Assembly (NCBI GenBank): GCA_009923495.1
Contig: RFTJ01000002.1
Location: forward strand, 1-64,000
Source: Actinomycetota bacterium
GTDB taxonomy: Bacteria > Actinomycetota > Actinomycetes > S36-B12 > UBA5976
DNA: 64,000 nt
Reading direction: 5' to 3'
Shown: positions 31,019-39,957 of the stretch, one piece after another
How the letters are laid out: each line of letters begins with the position of its first letter
How positions within the stretch are numbered: position 1 is the stretch's first letter
The notes under the pieces: generated by a model
The model's database searches: none
What the model was told of the DNA's origin: nothing
Seen by the model: the letters and a program-made list of their open reading frames with translations, nothing else
Position numbers and translations under genes: made by a program

Positions 31019-32152
31019 GTGACTGCTGTAACTGAACACGAAGTTTCGCTGGTCCCCGCTACGGACCATTCACCAGCCATTGTTTCGCTAGAGGTCACTG
31101 ATTTTCCGGTTCCAACAGGACGGGAAGAAGAGTGGCGCTTCACTCCACTTAAACGCTTGGCTGGTCTGCACGAGTTAGTCACGCCAGAAGGCACAACTAT
31201 TTGTGTTGTAGCTGATGTGTCTGATGGGGTTACCTTCTCGCCGACTGCAGTTAAATCGGATGAACGCCGAGGGTTTACTGATCGTGTTTCGGCGGCCGCC
31301 TGGAACAAAGTTGCTAGTGTTGCCCGCCTCGACATCGCAAAAAATGTCGAAGTAGATGCTCAGATAATCACCATTACTGGCAATGGTAGTTATCAATACG
31401 GGCAGCTCGACATCAACGCTGCCGCATTCTCAAAAGCGGTAGTAATCATCAATCATGTTGGTTCTGGCACAAATGTAATCAACTTAGATATCAACGTGGC
31501 TGACGGAGCAAACTTAACCGTTGTATCACTGCAGGACTGGGCTGACGATGCGGTACATGCTGGTCAGCATCGCATCTCAGTAGGTCGAGACAGTTCAGTC
31601 AAACATGTGGTGGTGACGCTCGGCGGTGATCTTGTTCGAATTCTGCCGAGTGTTCATTACACAGCGCCCGGTGGTTCTGTGGACCTGATTGGCCTGTATT
31701 TTGCCGGACCAGGACAACATGCTGAACAACGGCTTTTCGTTGATCACAGTGTGGAAAATTGTCGAAGCAATGTGATGTACAAAGGTGCGCTGAACGGCAA
31801 AGATGCCCACACTGTTTGGGTGGGCGATGTTTTAATTCGCTCGAATGCAATTGGAACTGACACCTATGAAATCAATCGCAATTTGGTACTAAGCGATGGC
31901 GGCCGGGCAGACTCAGTACCAAATCTGGAAATTGAAACTGGTGAGATTGCTGGCGCAGGGCATGCAAGCACTACTGGTCGCTTTGATGACGAGCAATTGT
32001 TCTATCTAGAATCTCGCGGTATTCCTGCCGACGAAGCTCGTCGCTTAGTACTGCGCGGGTTCTTTGAAGACCTGTTGAATCAGATTGCAGTTCCGGAAAT
32101 CAATGACACTGTGCGTGAACGTTTGGAAACCAAGTTGGCAGGTGGTGCCTAA
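31019..32152 (+). CDS. sufD: Fe-S cluster assembly protein SufD
   Basis: 377 residues. Paralogue of SufB that completes the SufBC2D complex and helps iron entry. The N-terminal EEEWRFTPLKRL signature is followed by a beta-helix and the C-terminal FYLESRGIPADEARRLVLRGFFEDLLNQI, close to the SufB ending. GTG start 2 bases after the sufB stop; its TAA shares one base with the next ATG (TAATG). Confidence 0.95.
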   Translation: MTAVTEHEVSLVPATDHSPAIVSLEVTDFPVPTGREEEWRFTPLKRLAGLHELVTPEGTTICVVADVSDGVTFSPTAVKSDERRGFTDRVSAAAWNKVASVARLDIAKNVEVDAQIITITGNGSYQYGQLDINAAAFSKAVVIINHVGSGTNVINLDINVADGANLTVVSLQDWADDAVHAGQHRISVGRDSSVKHVVVTLGGDLVRILPSVHYTAPGGSVDLIGLYFAGPGQHAEQRLFVDHSVENCRSNVMYKGALNGKDAHTVWVGDVLIRSNAIGTDTYEINRNLVLSDGGRADSVPNLEIETGEIAGAGHASTTGRFDDEQLFYLESRGIPADEARRLVLRGFFEDLLNQIAVPEINDTVRERLETKLAGGA

Positions 32153-32484
32153 TGTCACACAGTTCAATTGTAGGTAGGCTATCCGACTTTGCTGATGGAA
32201 AGCCACACAGAGTAACCGTGGATGATCTAGATGTTTGTGTTGTGCAGGTTGATGGGGAACTTCATGCCATTGACGACATCTGCACGCACGCTGAAGTTTC
32301 ACTTAGTGAAGGCGATGTCATTAATTGCACCATTGAGTGCTGGATGCACGGAGCAATTTTCGATCTAAAGACCGGCGCGCCACTAGGCCCGCCTGCAACA
32401 ACCCCAGTGCAGGTGCACACTGTCACACTTGCCGAAGGTGATGACCCAGAAGTTCAAATTACCCTCAACGAAACTAGGAGATAG
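32152..32484 (+). CDS. Rieske-type non-haem ferredoxin of the suf operon
   Basis: 110 residues. Rieske [2Fe-2S] ligands are CTH (residues 42-44) and CWMHG (about 61-65). Such a small ferredoxin lies between sufD and sufC in many actinobacteria and may deliver electrons for cluster assembly, though this role is inferred from context. It resembles the ferredoxin components of ring-hydroxylating dioxygenases, but no dioxygenase genes are nearby. Confidence 0.92.
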   Translation: MSHSSIVGRLSDFADGKPHRVTVDDLDVCVVQVDGELHAIDDICTHAEVSLSEGDVINCTIECWMHGAIFDLKTGAPLGPPATTPVQVHTVTLAEGDDPEVQITLNETRR

Positions 32485-32486
32485 CC

Positions 32487-33239
32487 ATGTCCGTACTAGA
32501 AATCAAAAATCTTCAGGTGCAAGTCAGCACTGATGATGGACCTAAGGACATCCTGCGCGGCGTAGATCTAACAGTGCGAGCTGGTGAAACTCATGCGCTG
32601 ATGGGCCCTAATGGTTCTGGCAAGTCCACACTTGCTTATGCCATAGCTGGACATCCAAAGTATGACATCGTTGGCGGCACCGTAACTCTAGACGGCGAAG
32701 ATGTCTTGGAGATGAGCGTGGACGAACGGGCGCGCGCCGGCATGTTCCTAGCGATGCAGTATCCAGTTGAAGTTCCAGGCGTATCTATGTCTAACTTCTT
32801 GCGCACGGCTGCAACCGCAATTCGCGGCGAAGCTCCTAATCTGCGCAACTGGATTAAGGAAGTAAAAGGGGCAATGGCCGATCTGCAAATCGATGAAGTA
32901 TTTGCAGAACGAAGCGTTAACGAGGGATTCTCAGGTGGTGAGCGTAAGCGAGCCGAGATTTTGCAGCTTGAGCTTCTGCAACCGAAAATCGCAATTTTGG
33001 ATGAAACGGATTCGGGTCTAGATGTCGACGCCCTTCGAGTGGTGTCTACCGGCATAAATCGAGTTATCGAATCCGGCGACACAGGCGTGTTGCTGATCAC
33101 CCACTTCACTCGGATTCTTAGTTATGTTAAGCCTGATTTCGTTCATGTGTTCTACGATGGTCGAATCGTTCGTGAAGGTGGACCAGAGTTGGCTGCCGAG
33201 ATCGAAGAGAACGGTTACGCGCAGTACGTCACTGCTTAA
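32487..33239 (+). CDS. sufC: Fe-S cluster assembly ATPase SufC
   Basis: 250 residues. ABC-type ATPase that powers conformational change of the SufBCD scaffold. Walker A GPNGSGKST (about 39-47), signature FSGGERKR (about 150-157), Walker B IAILDETDSGLD (about 169-180) with the SufC-typical ETDSGLD, and the H-loop THF. It has no membrane partner, as expected. Shine-Dalgarno AGGAGA precedes the ATG inside the end of the Rieske gene. Confidence 0.96.
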   Translation: MSVLEIKNLQVQVSTDDGPKDILRGVDLTVRAGETHALMGPNGSGKSTLAYAIAGHPKYDIVGGTVTLDGEDVLEMSVDERARAGMFLAMQYPVEVPGVSMSNFLRTAATAIRGEAPNLRNWIKEVKGAMADLQIDEVFAERSVNEGFSGGERKRAEILQLELLQPKIAILDETDSGLDVDALRVVSTGINRVIESGDTGVLLITHFTRILSYVKPDFVHVFYDGRIVREGGPELAAEIEENGYAQYVTA

Positions 33240-33241
33240 AT

Positions 33242-34528
33242 ATGTCGGTGCTTGATGTCGCAGCTATCCGCAAAGATTTTCCAATCTTGGCGCGGACAGT
33301 TCGTGATGGCAAAAAACTTATTTATCTAGACAGTGGAGCAACTTCCCAGAAACCTACTTCAGTACTAGATGCCGAGCGCAATTTCTATGAAACACACAAT
33401 GCTGCAGTTCACCGAGGAGCTCATCAGCTAGCAGAGGAAGCAACTATAGCCTTTGAAAAAGCTAGGCAGAACATTGCCGCATTTATCGGCGCACAAGCAA
33501 ACGATCTAATCTTCACTAAGAACGCTACTGAGGCAATCAACCTAATCGCCTACAGTTTTGTGAATGCAACTTTGAAGCAACTCAGGGGAGAGACGCTTCC
33601 GGCAGGTGCTGAGCGGTTCGTTTTAGTCGAAGGCGACGAAGTTGTTGTCACTGAAATGGAACATCACTCCAACCTGGTGCCATGGCAAGAGTTATGTGCA
33701 AAAACTGGTGCAGTACTGAAATGGATTGGTCTAACAGATGATGGTCGGTTGAACTACTCTGACTTAACTACGGTTATCACGCCCCGCACCAAAGTTGTCA
33801 GTTTTACTCATCAATCTAATTTGTTGGGGTCAATCAACGACGTTGCCAAAATAACTGCCGCTGCCCGGGCAGTCGATGCCATAGTCGTATTGGACGCCTG
33901 CCAAAGCATTCCGCATATGCCAGTTGCAGTTTCCGAACTCGATGTTGATTTCATTACATGGAGTGGACACAAGATGCTCGGGCCCATGGGTATTGGCTGT
34001 TTGTGGGGACGATCTGAGTTGTTAGCTAGCCTTCCACCTTTTATTTCTGGTGGGTCAATGATCGAGACAGTAACAATGGAGGCCTCTACATTTGCGCCAC
34101 CTCCACAGCGCTTTGAGGCTGGCGTTCCAATGGCTGCCCAAGCTGTAGCACTCTCGGCAGCGGTCGATTATCTGCAAGCTATCGGGATGGATAAAGTTGC
34201 TTCCCACGAGCACGAATTAACAAAGGTTGCACTCGCTACTTTAGGCGACATCGACGGGGTGCGGATTCTCGGACCTACTGATTTCACTGATCGAGGGTCA
34301 GCGGTTTCATTTGTTGTCGAAGGAATCCATCCGCATGATGTAGGCCAAGTGCTAGACAGCCTTGGAATCGCAGTAAGAGTTGGCCATCACTGTGCTTGGC
34401 CAGTGTGTCGCCGTTACGAGGTCCCGGCAACCACGCGAGCAACTTTTTATGTTTACAACGATTTAGCAGACATCCATGCACTTGCAGACGGAATTAGGCA
34501 AGCTCAGGAATTTTTCGGGAGTAATTGA
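33242..34528 (+). CDS. sufS: Cysteine desulfurase SufS (group II)
   Basis: 428 residues. PLP enzyme that takes sulfur from cysteine for cluster assembly. PLP Lys in TWSGHKMLGP (about 240-249), catalytic Cys in VGHHCAWPVC (about 380-389), and early YLDSGATSQKP. An insertion of about 15-20 residues near 110-130 (ETLPAGAERFVLVEGDEV) is usual in actinobacterial members. Its TGA shares bases with the sufU ATG (TGATG). Confidence 0.95.
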   Translation: MSVLDVAAIRKDFPILARTVRDGKKLIYLDSGATSQKPTSVLDAERNFYETHNAAVHRGAHQLAEEATIAFEKARQNIAAFIGAQANDLIFTKNATEAINLIAYSFVNATLKQLRGETLPAGAERFVLVEGDEVVVTEMEHHSNLVPWQELCAKTGAVLKWIGLTDDGRLNYSDLTTVITPRTKVVSFTHQSNLLGSINDVAKITAAARAVDAIVVLDACQSIPHMPVAVSELDVDFITWSGHKMLGPMGIGCLWGRSELLASLPPFISGGSMIETVTMEASTFAPPPQRFEAGVPMAAQAVALSAAVDYLQAIGMDKVASHEHELTKVALATLGDIDGVRILGPTDFTDRGSAVSFVVEGIHPHDVGQVLDSLGIAVRVGHHCAWPVCRRYEVPATTRATFYVYNDLADIHALADGIRQAQEFFGSN

Positions 34529-34989
34529 TGCAGTTAGAACAGATGTATCAGGAAATTATTCTGGATCATTACAAACATCCCCATGGCAAGGGGCTAGCCG
34601 ATAATTTCACCGCCCAAGTCCACCATGTGAATCCAACCTGTGGGGATGAGATTACGCTCCAAATAACCCGAGATCCCGCGGATGGGCAAAAACTCCTAGT
34701 CAGTTATCAAAATCAAGGGTGTTCAATCAGTCAGGCCTCTGCCTCGATTTTGTTTGATCAGCTCAATGGTCAAACTCTGCCAACTGGTGAACTCGCTGTC
34801 GGACATCTGGTGGCTATGTTGCAGCGGATGGAGGAGCCAAATGAAGAGATTTTGGGCGACGGGATTGCCTTGGTGGGAGTTGCCCAATATCCCGCTAGGG
34901 TTAAATGTGCGCTACTTGCGTGGATGGCATGGAAAGACGCCGCCATTCAAGCTTTAGGTCAAAACCAGGCAACAGTGGGGGAAAAATGA
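34528..34989 (+). CDS. sufU: Zinc-dependent sulfurtransferase SufU
   Basis: 153 residues. SufU accepts persulfide sulfur from SufS in Gram-positive SUF systems. Zinc ligands are visible: Cys38 and Asp40 in NPTCGDE, Cys65 in QGCSIS and Cys in RVKCALLAW near 128. A TTG one codon upstream is in frame, but ATG at 34528 overlapping the sufS stop is more likely. Its stop overlaps the next gene as ATGA. Confidence 0.94.
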   Translation: MQLEQMYQEIILDHYKHPHGKGLADNFTAQVHHVNPTCGDEITLQITRDPADGQKLLVSYQNQGCSISQASASILFDQLNGQTLPTGELAVGHLVAMLQRMEEPNEEILGDGIALVGVAQYPARVKCALLAWMAWKDAAIQALGQNQATVGEK

Positions 34990-35306
34990 CGATGGAACCA
35001 ATGAACTCCGAGGATGTACTGGAGTTGATGCGTGATGTAGTCGATCCTGAGTTGGGCATCAATGTTGTTGACCTTGGATTGGTTTATGACGTCGAGGTTG
35101 ACTCTGCAAATGTTGCGACTATCAACATGACGCTCACCTCAGCAGCCTGTCCATTAACCGATGTTATCGAGGATCAAACTCGCGCAGCACTCGATGGTCA
35201 TCTTTCCGATTTCAAATTGAACTGGGTTTGGATGCCTCCTTGGGGTCCAGACAAGATAACAGATGACGGCCGAGAAATGCTTCGTGCCTTAGGGTTCAAT
35301 ATCTAA
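34986..35306 (+). CDS. sufT: SufT/MIP18-family Fe-S assembly factor
   Basis: 106 residues, DUF59 (MIP18) fold. Members help mature or deliver Fe-S clusters. The family pattern is present: VVDPELGINVVDLGLVYDV (about 18-36), MTLTSAACPLTDVIEDQ with the conserved Cys (about 56-64), and WMPPWGPDKIT near the C-terminus. ATG overlaps the sufU stop. Last gene of the suf operon, followed by a terminator. Confidence 0.92.
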   Translation: MTMEPMNSEDVLELMRDVVDPELGINVVDLGLVYDVEVDSANVATINMTLTSAACPLTDVIEDQTRAALDGHLSDFKLNWVWMPPWGPDKITDDGREMLRALGFNI

Positions 35307-35334
35307 AATGCTGAACCTCTTTATGCCTCTACTG

Positions 35335-35361
35335 AACTAATGCGATCACATTAGTTGTTTT
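35335..35361 (+). terminator. Terminator of the suf operon
   Basis: AACTAATG and CATTAGTT form a perfect 8-base-pair stem around a 6-base loop, followed by GTTTT. It is AT-rich, so moderately strong, and sits 28 bases after sufT. Confidence 0.7.
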
Positions 35362-35386
35362 CCATTTTCTATCCTCAGAGGTATTT

Positions 35387-36985
35387 ATGATTCAAGTCAC
35401 TGATATTGAGTTGCGTGCGGGCGCAGAGCTTTTGCTCGCTGGCGCTACTTTTCGAATTGATGCCGGCGATAAAGTTGGCCTAGTTGGCCGCAACGGCGCA
35501 GGCAAAACAACCCTGACTAAAGTCCTTGCCGGTCAGAGTCAACCGGCAGCTGGGCAGGTTGTCGCTGGCGGCACCGTGGGCTATTTGCCACAAGACCCGC
35601 GCACCGGCGACCTTGATGTTATTGCGCGGGACCGAATACTAAGCGCTCGTGGATTAGATCAGATTATTTCTAGGATGCGTCAACTTGAGATCGACATGGC
35701 TAGCGATGACGAGGCCATTCGTGAAAAGGCTATGCGCAAGTACACAACAGCGGAAGCGCAGTTTCAAACGGCTGGCGGTTATGCTGCCGAAAGTGAGGCT
35801 GCTGCACTGGCTGGAGCACTCGGTCTTTCACCTGCGGCTTTGACGCAGACTTTGAACACCCTTTCGGGCGGTCAGCGGCGACGGATTGAATTGGCTCGAA
35901 TTTTGTTCAGTGGTGCAGACACCTTGCTCCTGGATGAGCCGACTAACCACTTAGATGCCGATTCAATCGTCTGGTTGCGCTCATTTCTTGCTAATCATTC
36001 TGGTGGACTGATTGTGATAAGTCACGATGTCGAACTTTTGCAAGCCACCGTAAATAGAGTATTTCACTTGGATGCCAATCGTCAGGTTCTGGATGTCTAC
36101 AACGTTGGCTGGAAGAAATATTTGGAAGCTCGAGAATCGGACGAACGACGGCGAAAACGTGAGCGGGCTAATGCAGAACGAACTGCTAGTGCCCTGCAAT
36201 TCCAGGCAGACAAAATGCGAGCGAAAGCCAGCAAGGCTAAAGCCGCCCAAAGTATGCAAAAACGAGCCAATAAATTACTTGAGGGTCTAGAAGCTGAGCG
36301 GGCGTCAGATCGAGTAGCGAAACTCAGATTTCCAACGCCAGCTCCTTGCGGTAAAACTCCACTGATGGCCACTGGCCTCAGTCGCTCATATGGATCACTC
36401 GAAATATTTACCGATGTTGATCTGGCCATAGACCGCGGATCTCGGGTAGTGGTACTTGGATTAAACGGAGCTGGAAAAACTACACTGCTTCGGATTTTGG
36501 CAGGGGTAGACCAACCTGATACCGGACAACTAGAACCTGGCCACGGTTTGAAGATTGGCTACTACGCCCAAGAGCACGAAACTCTGGATGAAGATCGCAC
36601 AGTCCTGGAGAACATGACATCAGTTGCAGCCAATCTTTCGGATGCACAAATTCGAAGTGTGCTTGGTTCTTTTCTTTTTTCTGGAGACGCGGTGAGTAAG
36701 CCAGCTGGCGTACTCTCAGGCGGTGAAAAAACGCGATTGAGTTTGGCAATGTTAGTTGTCGGGTCAGCTAATGTGTTATTGCTCGATGAGCCAACCAACA
36801 ACTTAGACCCAGCTAGCCGAGCCGAGATTTTGGATGCGCTAGGCACATTCGAAGGAGCAGTTGTCTTGGTCACACACGATGAGGGAGCGGTAACCGCACT
36901 CAAACCAGAACGCGTGCTTCTCCTGCCAGATGGCGTAGAAGATTTGTGGAATGAAGATTATTTAGACTTGATTGCCTTGGCCTAG
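35387..36985 (+). CDS. ABC-F family ATPase
   Basis: 532 residues with two ABC domains and no membrane part. Walker A motifs are GRNGAGKTT (about 34-42) and GLNGAGKTT (about 353-361), signatures LSGGQRRR and LSGGEKTR. Between them lies a long charged linker (about 235-305) that in ABC-F proteins reaches the ribosomal P-site tRNA. ABC-F proteins act as translation factors or ribosome-protecting antibiotic-resistance proteins; which applies is not decidable here. Shine-Dalgarno AGAGG is about 6 bases upstream. Confidence 0.92.
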   Translation: MIQVTDIELRAGAELLLAGATFRIDAGDKVGLVGRNGAGKTTLTKVLAGQSQPAAGQVVAGGTVGYLPQDPRTGDLDVIARDRILSARGLDQIISRMRQLEIDMASDDEAIREKAMRKYTTAEAQFQTAGGYAAESEAAALAGALGLSPAALTQTLNTLSGGQRRRIELARILFSGADTLLLDEPTNHLDADSIVWLRSFLANHSGGLIVISHDVELLQATVNRVFHLDANRQVLDVYNVGWKKYLEARESDERRRKRERANAERTASALQFQADKMRAKASKAKAAQSMQKRANKLLEGLEAERASDRVAKLRFPTPAPCGKTPLMATGLSRSYGSLEIFTDVDLAIDRGSRVVVLGLNGAGKTTLLRILAGVDQPDTGQLEPGHGLKIGYYAQEHETLDEDRTVLENMTSVAANLSDAQIRSVLGSFLFSGDAVSKPAGVLSGGEKTRLSLAMLVVGSANVLLLDEPTNNLDPASRAEILDALGTFEGAVVLVTHDEGAVTALKPERVLLLPDGVEDLWNEDYLDLIALA

Positions 36986-37019
36986 TAGGTATGGCTACGT
37001 ATTCACTAGGCCAAGGCAA
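36972..37019. terminator. 14-bp inverted repeat between convergent genes
   Basis: TTGCCTTGGCCTAG and CTAGGCCAAGGCAA are perfect reverse complements separated by 20 bases. The left arm contains the last codons and stop of the ABC-F gene; the right arm ends 5 bases before the stop of the convergent BI-1 gene. No T-run follows on either strand, so it may be a bidirectional terminator of unusual form or an mRNA-end-protecting structure. Confidence 0.5.
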
Positions 37020-37024
37020 AGTAG

Positions 37025-37780
37025 TTAATCGCGGTTGAGAATTGCCAATAAGCGCAGAAGTTCGGTGTAAAGCCATACCAGAGATACGGTAAGTCCGAAG
37101 GCCAAGCGCCATGATTCCCGCTGCTCCACGCCCTGGGCTAGGGCATTAGTGATGACTTCAAAGTCGACCACGAGGGAAAAGGCCGCTAATCCAACACCAG
37201 CAACACACAGGAGTAGGCCAATCTGACCAACTCCATTGAAACCCCAACCTTGCCCGACGCCAAAGAAACTGGCTACGAGTGATCCGATCGCAATGGCGAA
37301 ATAGGAGAACATAGCAATACTGAACATCTTCATGAACTTGCCGTTCACTTTGATGATCTTTGACTGATACAGCCCCAACATGATGGCAAATACTGTCATG
37401 GTGCCTATGAGTGCCTGCTGTGCGATTCCTGGCCCGTAGGCAGTGTCCATCCAGCGGCTAATTCCACCCAGAGCCACACCTTCAACCGCGCCATAGAGTA
37501 AAACTAAGGCGGGGGAAACTTGCTTCTTGAAAGTGTTTACCAGCGAAAGGACGAGGGCGAGGGCGAAGGACCCTAGGACGATAATTGGACTGTTCGCCGC
37601 CTGCACCCAGCCGAAAACTGCGCCTACGATGACCAAGCCGAAAACCTTGGCGCTATTCGTGATGACATCCACGAGTGTGGCTTGTCCGGCTAACTGGCCG
37701 CCATTTACAATGCGGGCTAATTCTTCATCGGATACGACTGGGGCCTTAATTTTTTTCAAGACAGGATTACGTGAATCCAT
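37025..37780 (-). CDS. Bax inhibitor-1/YccA-family membrane protein
   Basis: 251 residues with a 45-residue cytoplasmic N-terminus (NPVLKK, VSDEELARIVN) and seven hydrophobic helices. This is the actinobacterial branch of the BI-1 superfamily (LLYGAVEGVALGGIS, DFEVI). BI-1 homologues are proton-sensitive calcium-leak channels in the studied Bacillus protein; the role here is unknown. Shine-Dalgarno TAGGAG is about 8 bases upstream of ATG. Confidence 0.9.
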   Translation of the reverse strand: MDSRNPVLKKIKAPVVSDEELARIVNGGQLAGQATLVDVITNSAKVFGLVIVGAVFGWVQAANSPIIVLGSFALALVLSLVNTFKKQVSPALVLLYGAVEGVALGGISRWMDTAYGPGIAQQALIGTMTVFAIMLGLYQSKIIKVNGKFMKMFSIAMFSYFAIAIGSLVASFFGVGQGWGFNGVGQIGLLLCVAGVGLAAFSLVVDFEVITNALAQGVEQRESWRLAFGLTVSLVWLYTELLRLLAILNRD

Positions 37781-37846
37781 CTAATTGACTCCTAAGAGGG
37801 TTGAGAACTTGTGTTTACTTTACCCAGAAATGCAGGTTTTACACCT

Positions 37847-38602
37847 CTAGTCGTGGGCCGTTTTGTTACGATCTTGTAATTCTTTACGAACCAAAATAGC
37901 CCAGCCAATTAGAGTCATAATGGCGAAGAATATCCACTGCCAGGCGTAAGAGCGGTGCGGTCCCTCAGAGATTTCTGGGGCAAGGATTGGCTGGAGATCT
38001 GGAGTAAGTGCTTGCGGCGTGCTCGCTGTTAATTCCAGATAGGCATTGGACACAAGATTAGCACCGTCTAAGACTTCATCGGGTTGAATGCCATCCACCT
38101 GGCCAGTAGGTAAATCCGTGGGCTTGTCGGATTTACGATCTTTGGTCAATCTAACTCGCCCTAGTAGTTCGCAAGATCCAACAGGTGGTCGTTGCACTAT
38201 TGGGCTATCAGTAGCGGAACCTGATGCCGGTATCCAGCCGCGGTTGACCAGTACTTGCACCCCGCTGGTGGCTACAAATGGGGTGAGGACCCAGAATCCC
38301 AGATTCGATTCATAAGATTGTTTGCGAACCAAAACCTGCTTGTCTGTTAGCCAAGTACCGACCACATCTACTGTGCGCCACTGGTAGCTAGCGTCAATTG
38401 TCGTAGTTGAATTTGAGACAGTTACCAAATCTTCTAGGGCCACTGGATCCAGTCTCTGATTTTTCACAATGATGGAATTGCTCTGCTCTCGTTGGTGCAA
38501 GCGTCGCCATTGCCACTGCGAGAGTTCCCAAAAAGCGGGCTGTAATAGCAACGCGACAAGGGTGACTGCCAGCCACTTGGGCGCGAGCAGAAACCGAAAC
38601 AC
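37847..38602 (-). CDS. SURF1-family cytochrome oxidase assembly protein
   Basis: 251 residues. N-terminal membrane helix (about 10-30, ending in LSQWQWRRLHQR), external domain, and C-terminal helix (about 220-240, preceded by SYAWQWIFFA). The conserved VLVNRGWIP (about 116-124) is present. SURF1 helps insert haem A into cytochrome c oxidase, which fits ctaA and ctaB elsewhere in this window. GTG start, leaderless, 9 bases after the DUF3099 stop. Confidence 0.92.
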   Translation of the reverse strand: MFRFLLAPKWLAVTLVALLLQPAFWELSQWQWRRLHQREQSNSIIVKNQRLDPVALEDLVTVSNSTTTIDASYQWRTVDVVGTWLTDKQVLVRKQSYESNLGFWVLTPFVATSGVQVLVNRGWIPASGSATDSPIVQRPPVGSCELLGRVRLTKDRKSDKPTDLPTGQVDGIQPDEVLDGANLVSNAYLELTASTPQALTPDLQPILAPEISEGPHRSYAWQWIFFAIMTLIGWAILVRKELQDRNKTAHD

Positions 38603-38608
38603 CTAGCC

Positions 38609-38614
38609 AGATTA
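38609..38614 (-). promoter_or_regulatory. -10 element (TAATCT) overlapping the DUF3099 stop, driving SURF1
   Basis: On the minus strand the TAA stop of the DUF3099 gene forms the first three bases of TAATCT, which ends 6 bases before the SURF1 GTG. SURF1 may therefore have its own leaderless promoter besides read-through. Confidence 0.45.
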
Positions 38615-38911
38615 CTGTTCTACATCCGTGGAACTTGTAATTGCCTTACTGCTCGATCGAGAAAAAGCAGTTGGCATTGCAACAAGTCCACGTTCGCGAC
38701 CAGCATTGGCAAGGACCACGCACAGATATGGGAGCAAAATTGCGCCCGCCACCAAAACCCAGCGCAGGGCTCCATCTGCCACTATCGCACCTACGAAACA
38801 AAGAGTGCGCATCCCCATGCCCACTAGATAAGTGCGCTGGCGCCGCTTCTGCTCTTCTGATGTGCCAGACTGCACCTCAGTAATCGCATACACTTCCGGT
38901 TCAGTCGCCAT
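38612..38911 (-). CDS. DUF3099-family membrane protein
   Basis: 99 residues. N-terminal acidic segment containing YAITEVQSGTSEEQKRRQRTY-type sequence, then two membrane helices (about 30-45 and 49-67) and a Ser-rich tail. The ITEV...R..RYL pattern matches DUF3099, a small actinobacterial family of unknown function. Shine-Dalgarno AAGGTG lies 5 bases upstream of ATG. Confidence 0.85.
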   Translation of the reverse strand: MATEPEVYAITEVQSGTSEEQKRRQRTYLVGMGMRTLCFVGAIVADGALRWVLVAGAILLPYLCVVLANAGRERGLVAMPTAFSRSSSKAITSSTDVEQ

Positions 38912-38983
38912 AAGTCACCTTCAAAACAGATTTACTACCTCTAGGCTACGGTCATAAGTAATAAATAGCATCTGGGAGATAGC

Positions 38984-39196
38984 ATGGCTGATCGCACATA
39001 TCGCATCACTGAGATAGTTGGCACATCGCCCGAAAGCGTTGATAAAGCCATCCGCAATGGAATTAATCGAGCTTCACAAACTTTGCGACATTTAGACTGG
39101 TTCGAAGTCACTGAAATTCGAGGCAACATCACTGATGGTGAGATTGCTCACTTTCAGGTCGGCATGAAAGTGGGTTTTCGTCTAGAAGACGCCTAA
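38984..39196 (+). CDS. Dodecin-family flavin-binding protein
   Basis: 70 residues, the standard dodecin length. Forms dodecameric shells storing flavin. YRITEIVGTSPESVDKAI at the N-terminus, W41 in LDWFEV that stacks on the flavin ring, and the closing HFQVGMKVGFRLE strand are all present. Shine-Dalgarno GGGAG precedes ATG by 6 bases. Confidence 0.93.
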   Translation: MADRTYRITEIVGTSPESVDKAIRNGINRASQTLRHLDWFEVTEIRGNITDGEIAHFQVGMKVGFRLEDA

Positions 39197-39232
39197 AGGT
39201 TAGCCAATCGTGGATTTGCTTGCGAGGGCGAC

Positions 39233-39238
39233 TAACCT
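39233..39238 (+). promoter_or_regulatory. -10 element (TAACCT) for fabG-fabI
   Basis: TANNNT hexamer ends 7 bases before the fabG ATG, one base more than most others here. No Shine-Dalgarno is present. Confidence 0.45.
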
Positions 39239-39245
39239 TGTACCT

Positions 39246-39950
39246 ATGAGTCGAATTGTGCTTATTACGGGCGGTAACCGCGGAATCGGCAAATCTATCG
39301 CCGAGAAATTCGTAGCAAATGGTGACACAGTCGTTGTAACTAGTCGCACTGGTGAGCCCATCGCTGGACTTAATGTGGTCAAGTGTGATGTTGCTGACAG
39401 TGCCAGCGTTGATGCAGCCTTCGACCTGATTGAGCAGACCTGGGGTCCAGTAGCAGTTGCCGTAGCCAATGCTGGTATCACTCGTGACGGCCTAATTATG
39501 CGAATGAGCGATGACGATATCAACGATGTATTAAACACCAATTTGGTTGGCGCGATCCGCGTTGCCCGCCGAGCCGCCAGAGCCATGATGAAGGCTCGAA
39601 GCGGTCGAATTATTCTGATGTCCAGCGTCGTAGGCCTCATGGGATCAGCAGGACAAGTTAACTACGCAGCATCGAAAGCAGGTCTGGTAGGCGCAGCTCG
39701 GTCGCTAGCGCGCGAGTTGGGTTCTCGCGGCATCACCTGCAATGTAATTGCACCGGGGTTTGTAGACACTGACATGACCGCTGATTTGTCTGAGGACCGT
39801 AAGAATGAGATTCTCACGAATGTTCCACTAGGTCGCTACGCCTCTCCAGCTGAGGTGGCAGATGCGGTAGCTTTCCTGGCTTCTGACGCTGCAGGCTACA
39901 TTACGGGTGCTGTCATTCCCGTAGATGGCGGACTAGGTATGGGACACTAG
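39246..39950 (+). CDS. fabG: 3-oxoacyl-ACP reductase (SDR family)
   Basis: 234 residues. NADPH-dependent beta-ketoacyl reduction in fatty acid elongation. TGGNRGIG cofactor motif (about 8-15), NAG (about 75-77), catalytic Ser in LMSSVVG and YAASKAG (Tyr and Lys about 143-147). The C-terminal GAVIPVDGGLGMGH is typical. A longer frame with a further ATG 36 bases upstream is open but would cross the -10 element. It is the MabA counterpart of the fabG-fabI (mabA-inhA) pair. Confidence 0.93.
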   Translation: MSRIVLITGGNRGIGKSIAEKFVANGDTVVVTSRTGEPIAGLNVVKCDVADSASVDAAFDLIEQTWGPVAVAVANAGITRDGLIMRMSDDDINDVLNTNLVGAIRVARRAARAMMKARSGRIILMSSVVGLMGSAGQVNYAASKAGLVGAARSLARELGSRGITCNVIAPGFVDTDMTADLSEDRKNEILTNVPLGRYASPAEVADAVAFLASDAAGYITGAVIPVDGGLGMGH

Positions 39951-39957
39951 GACAATC

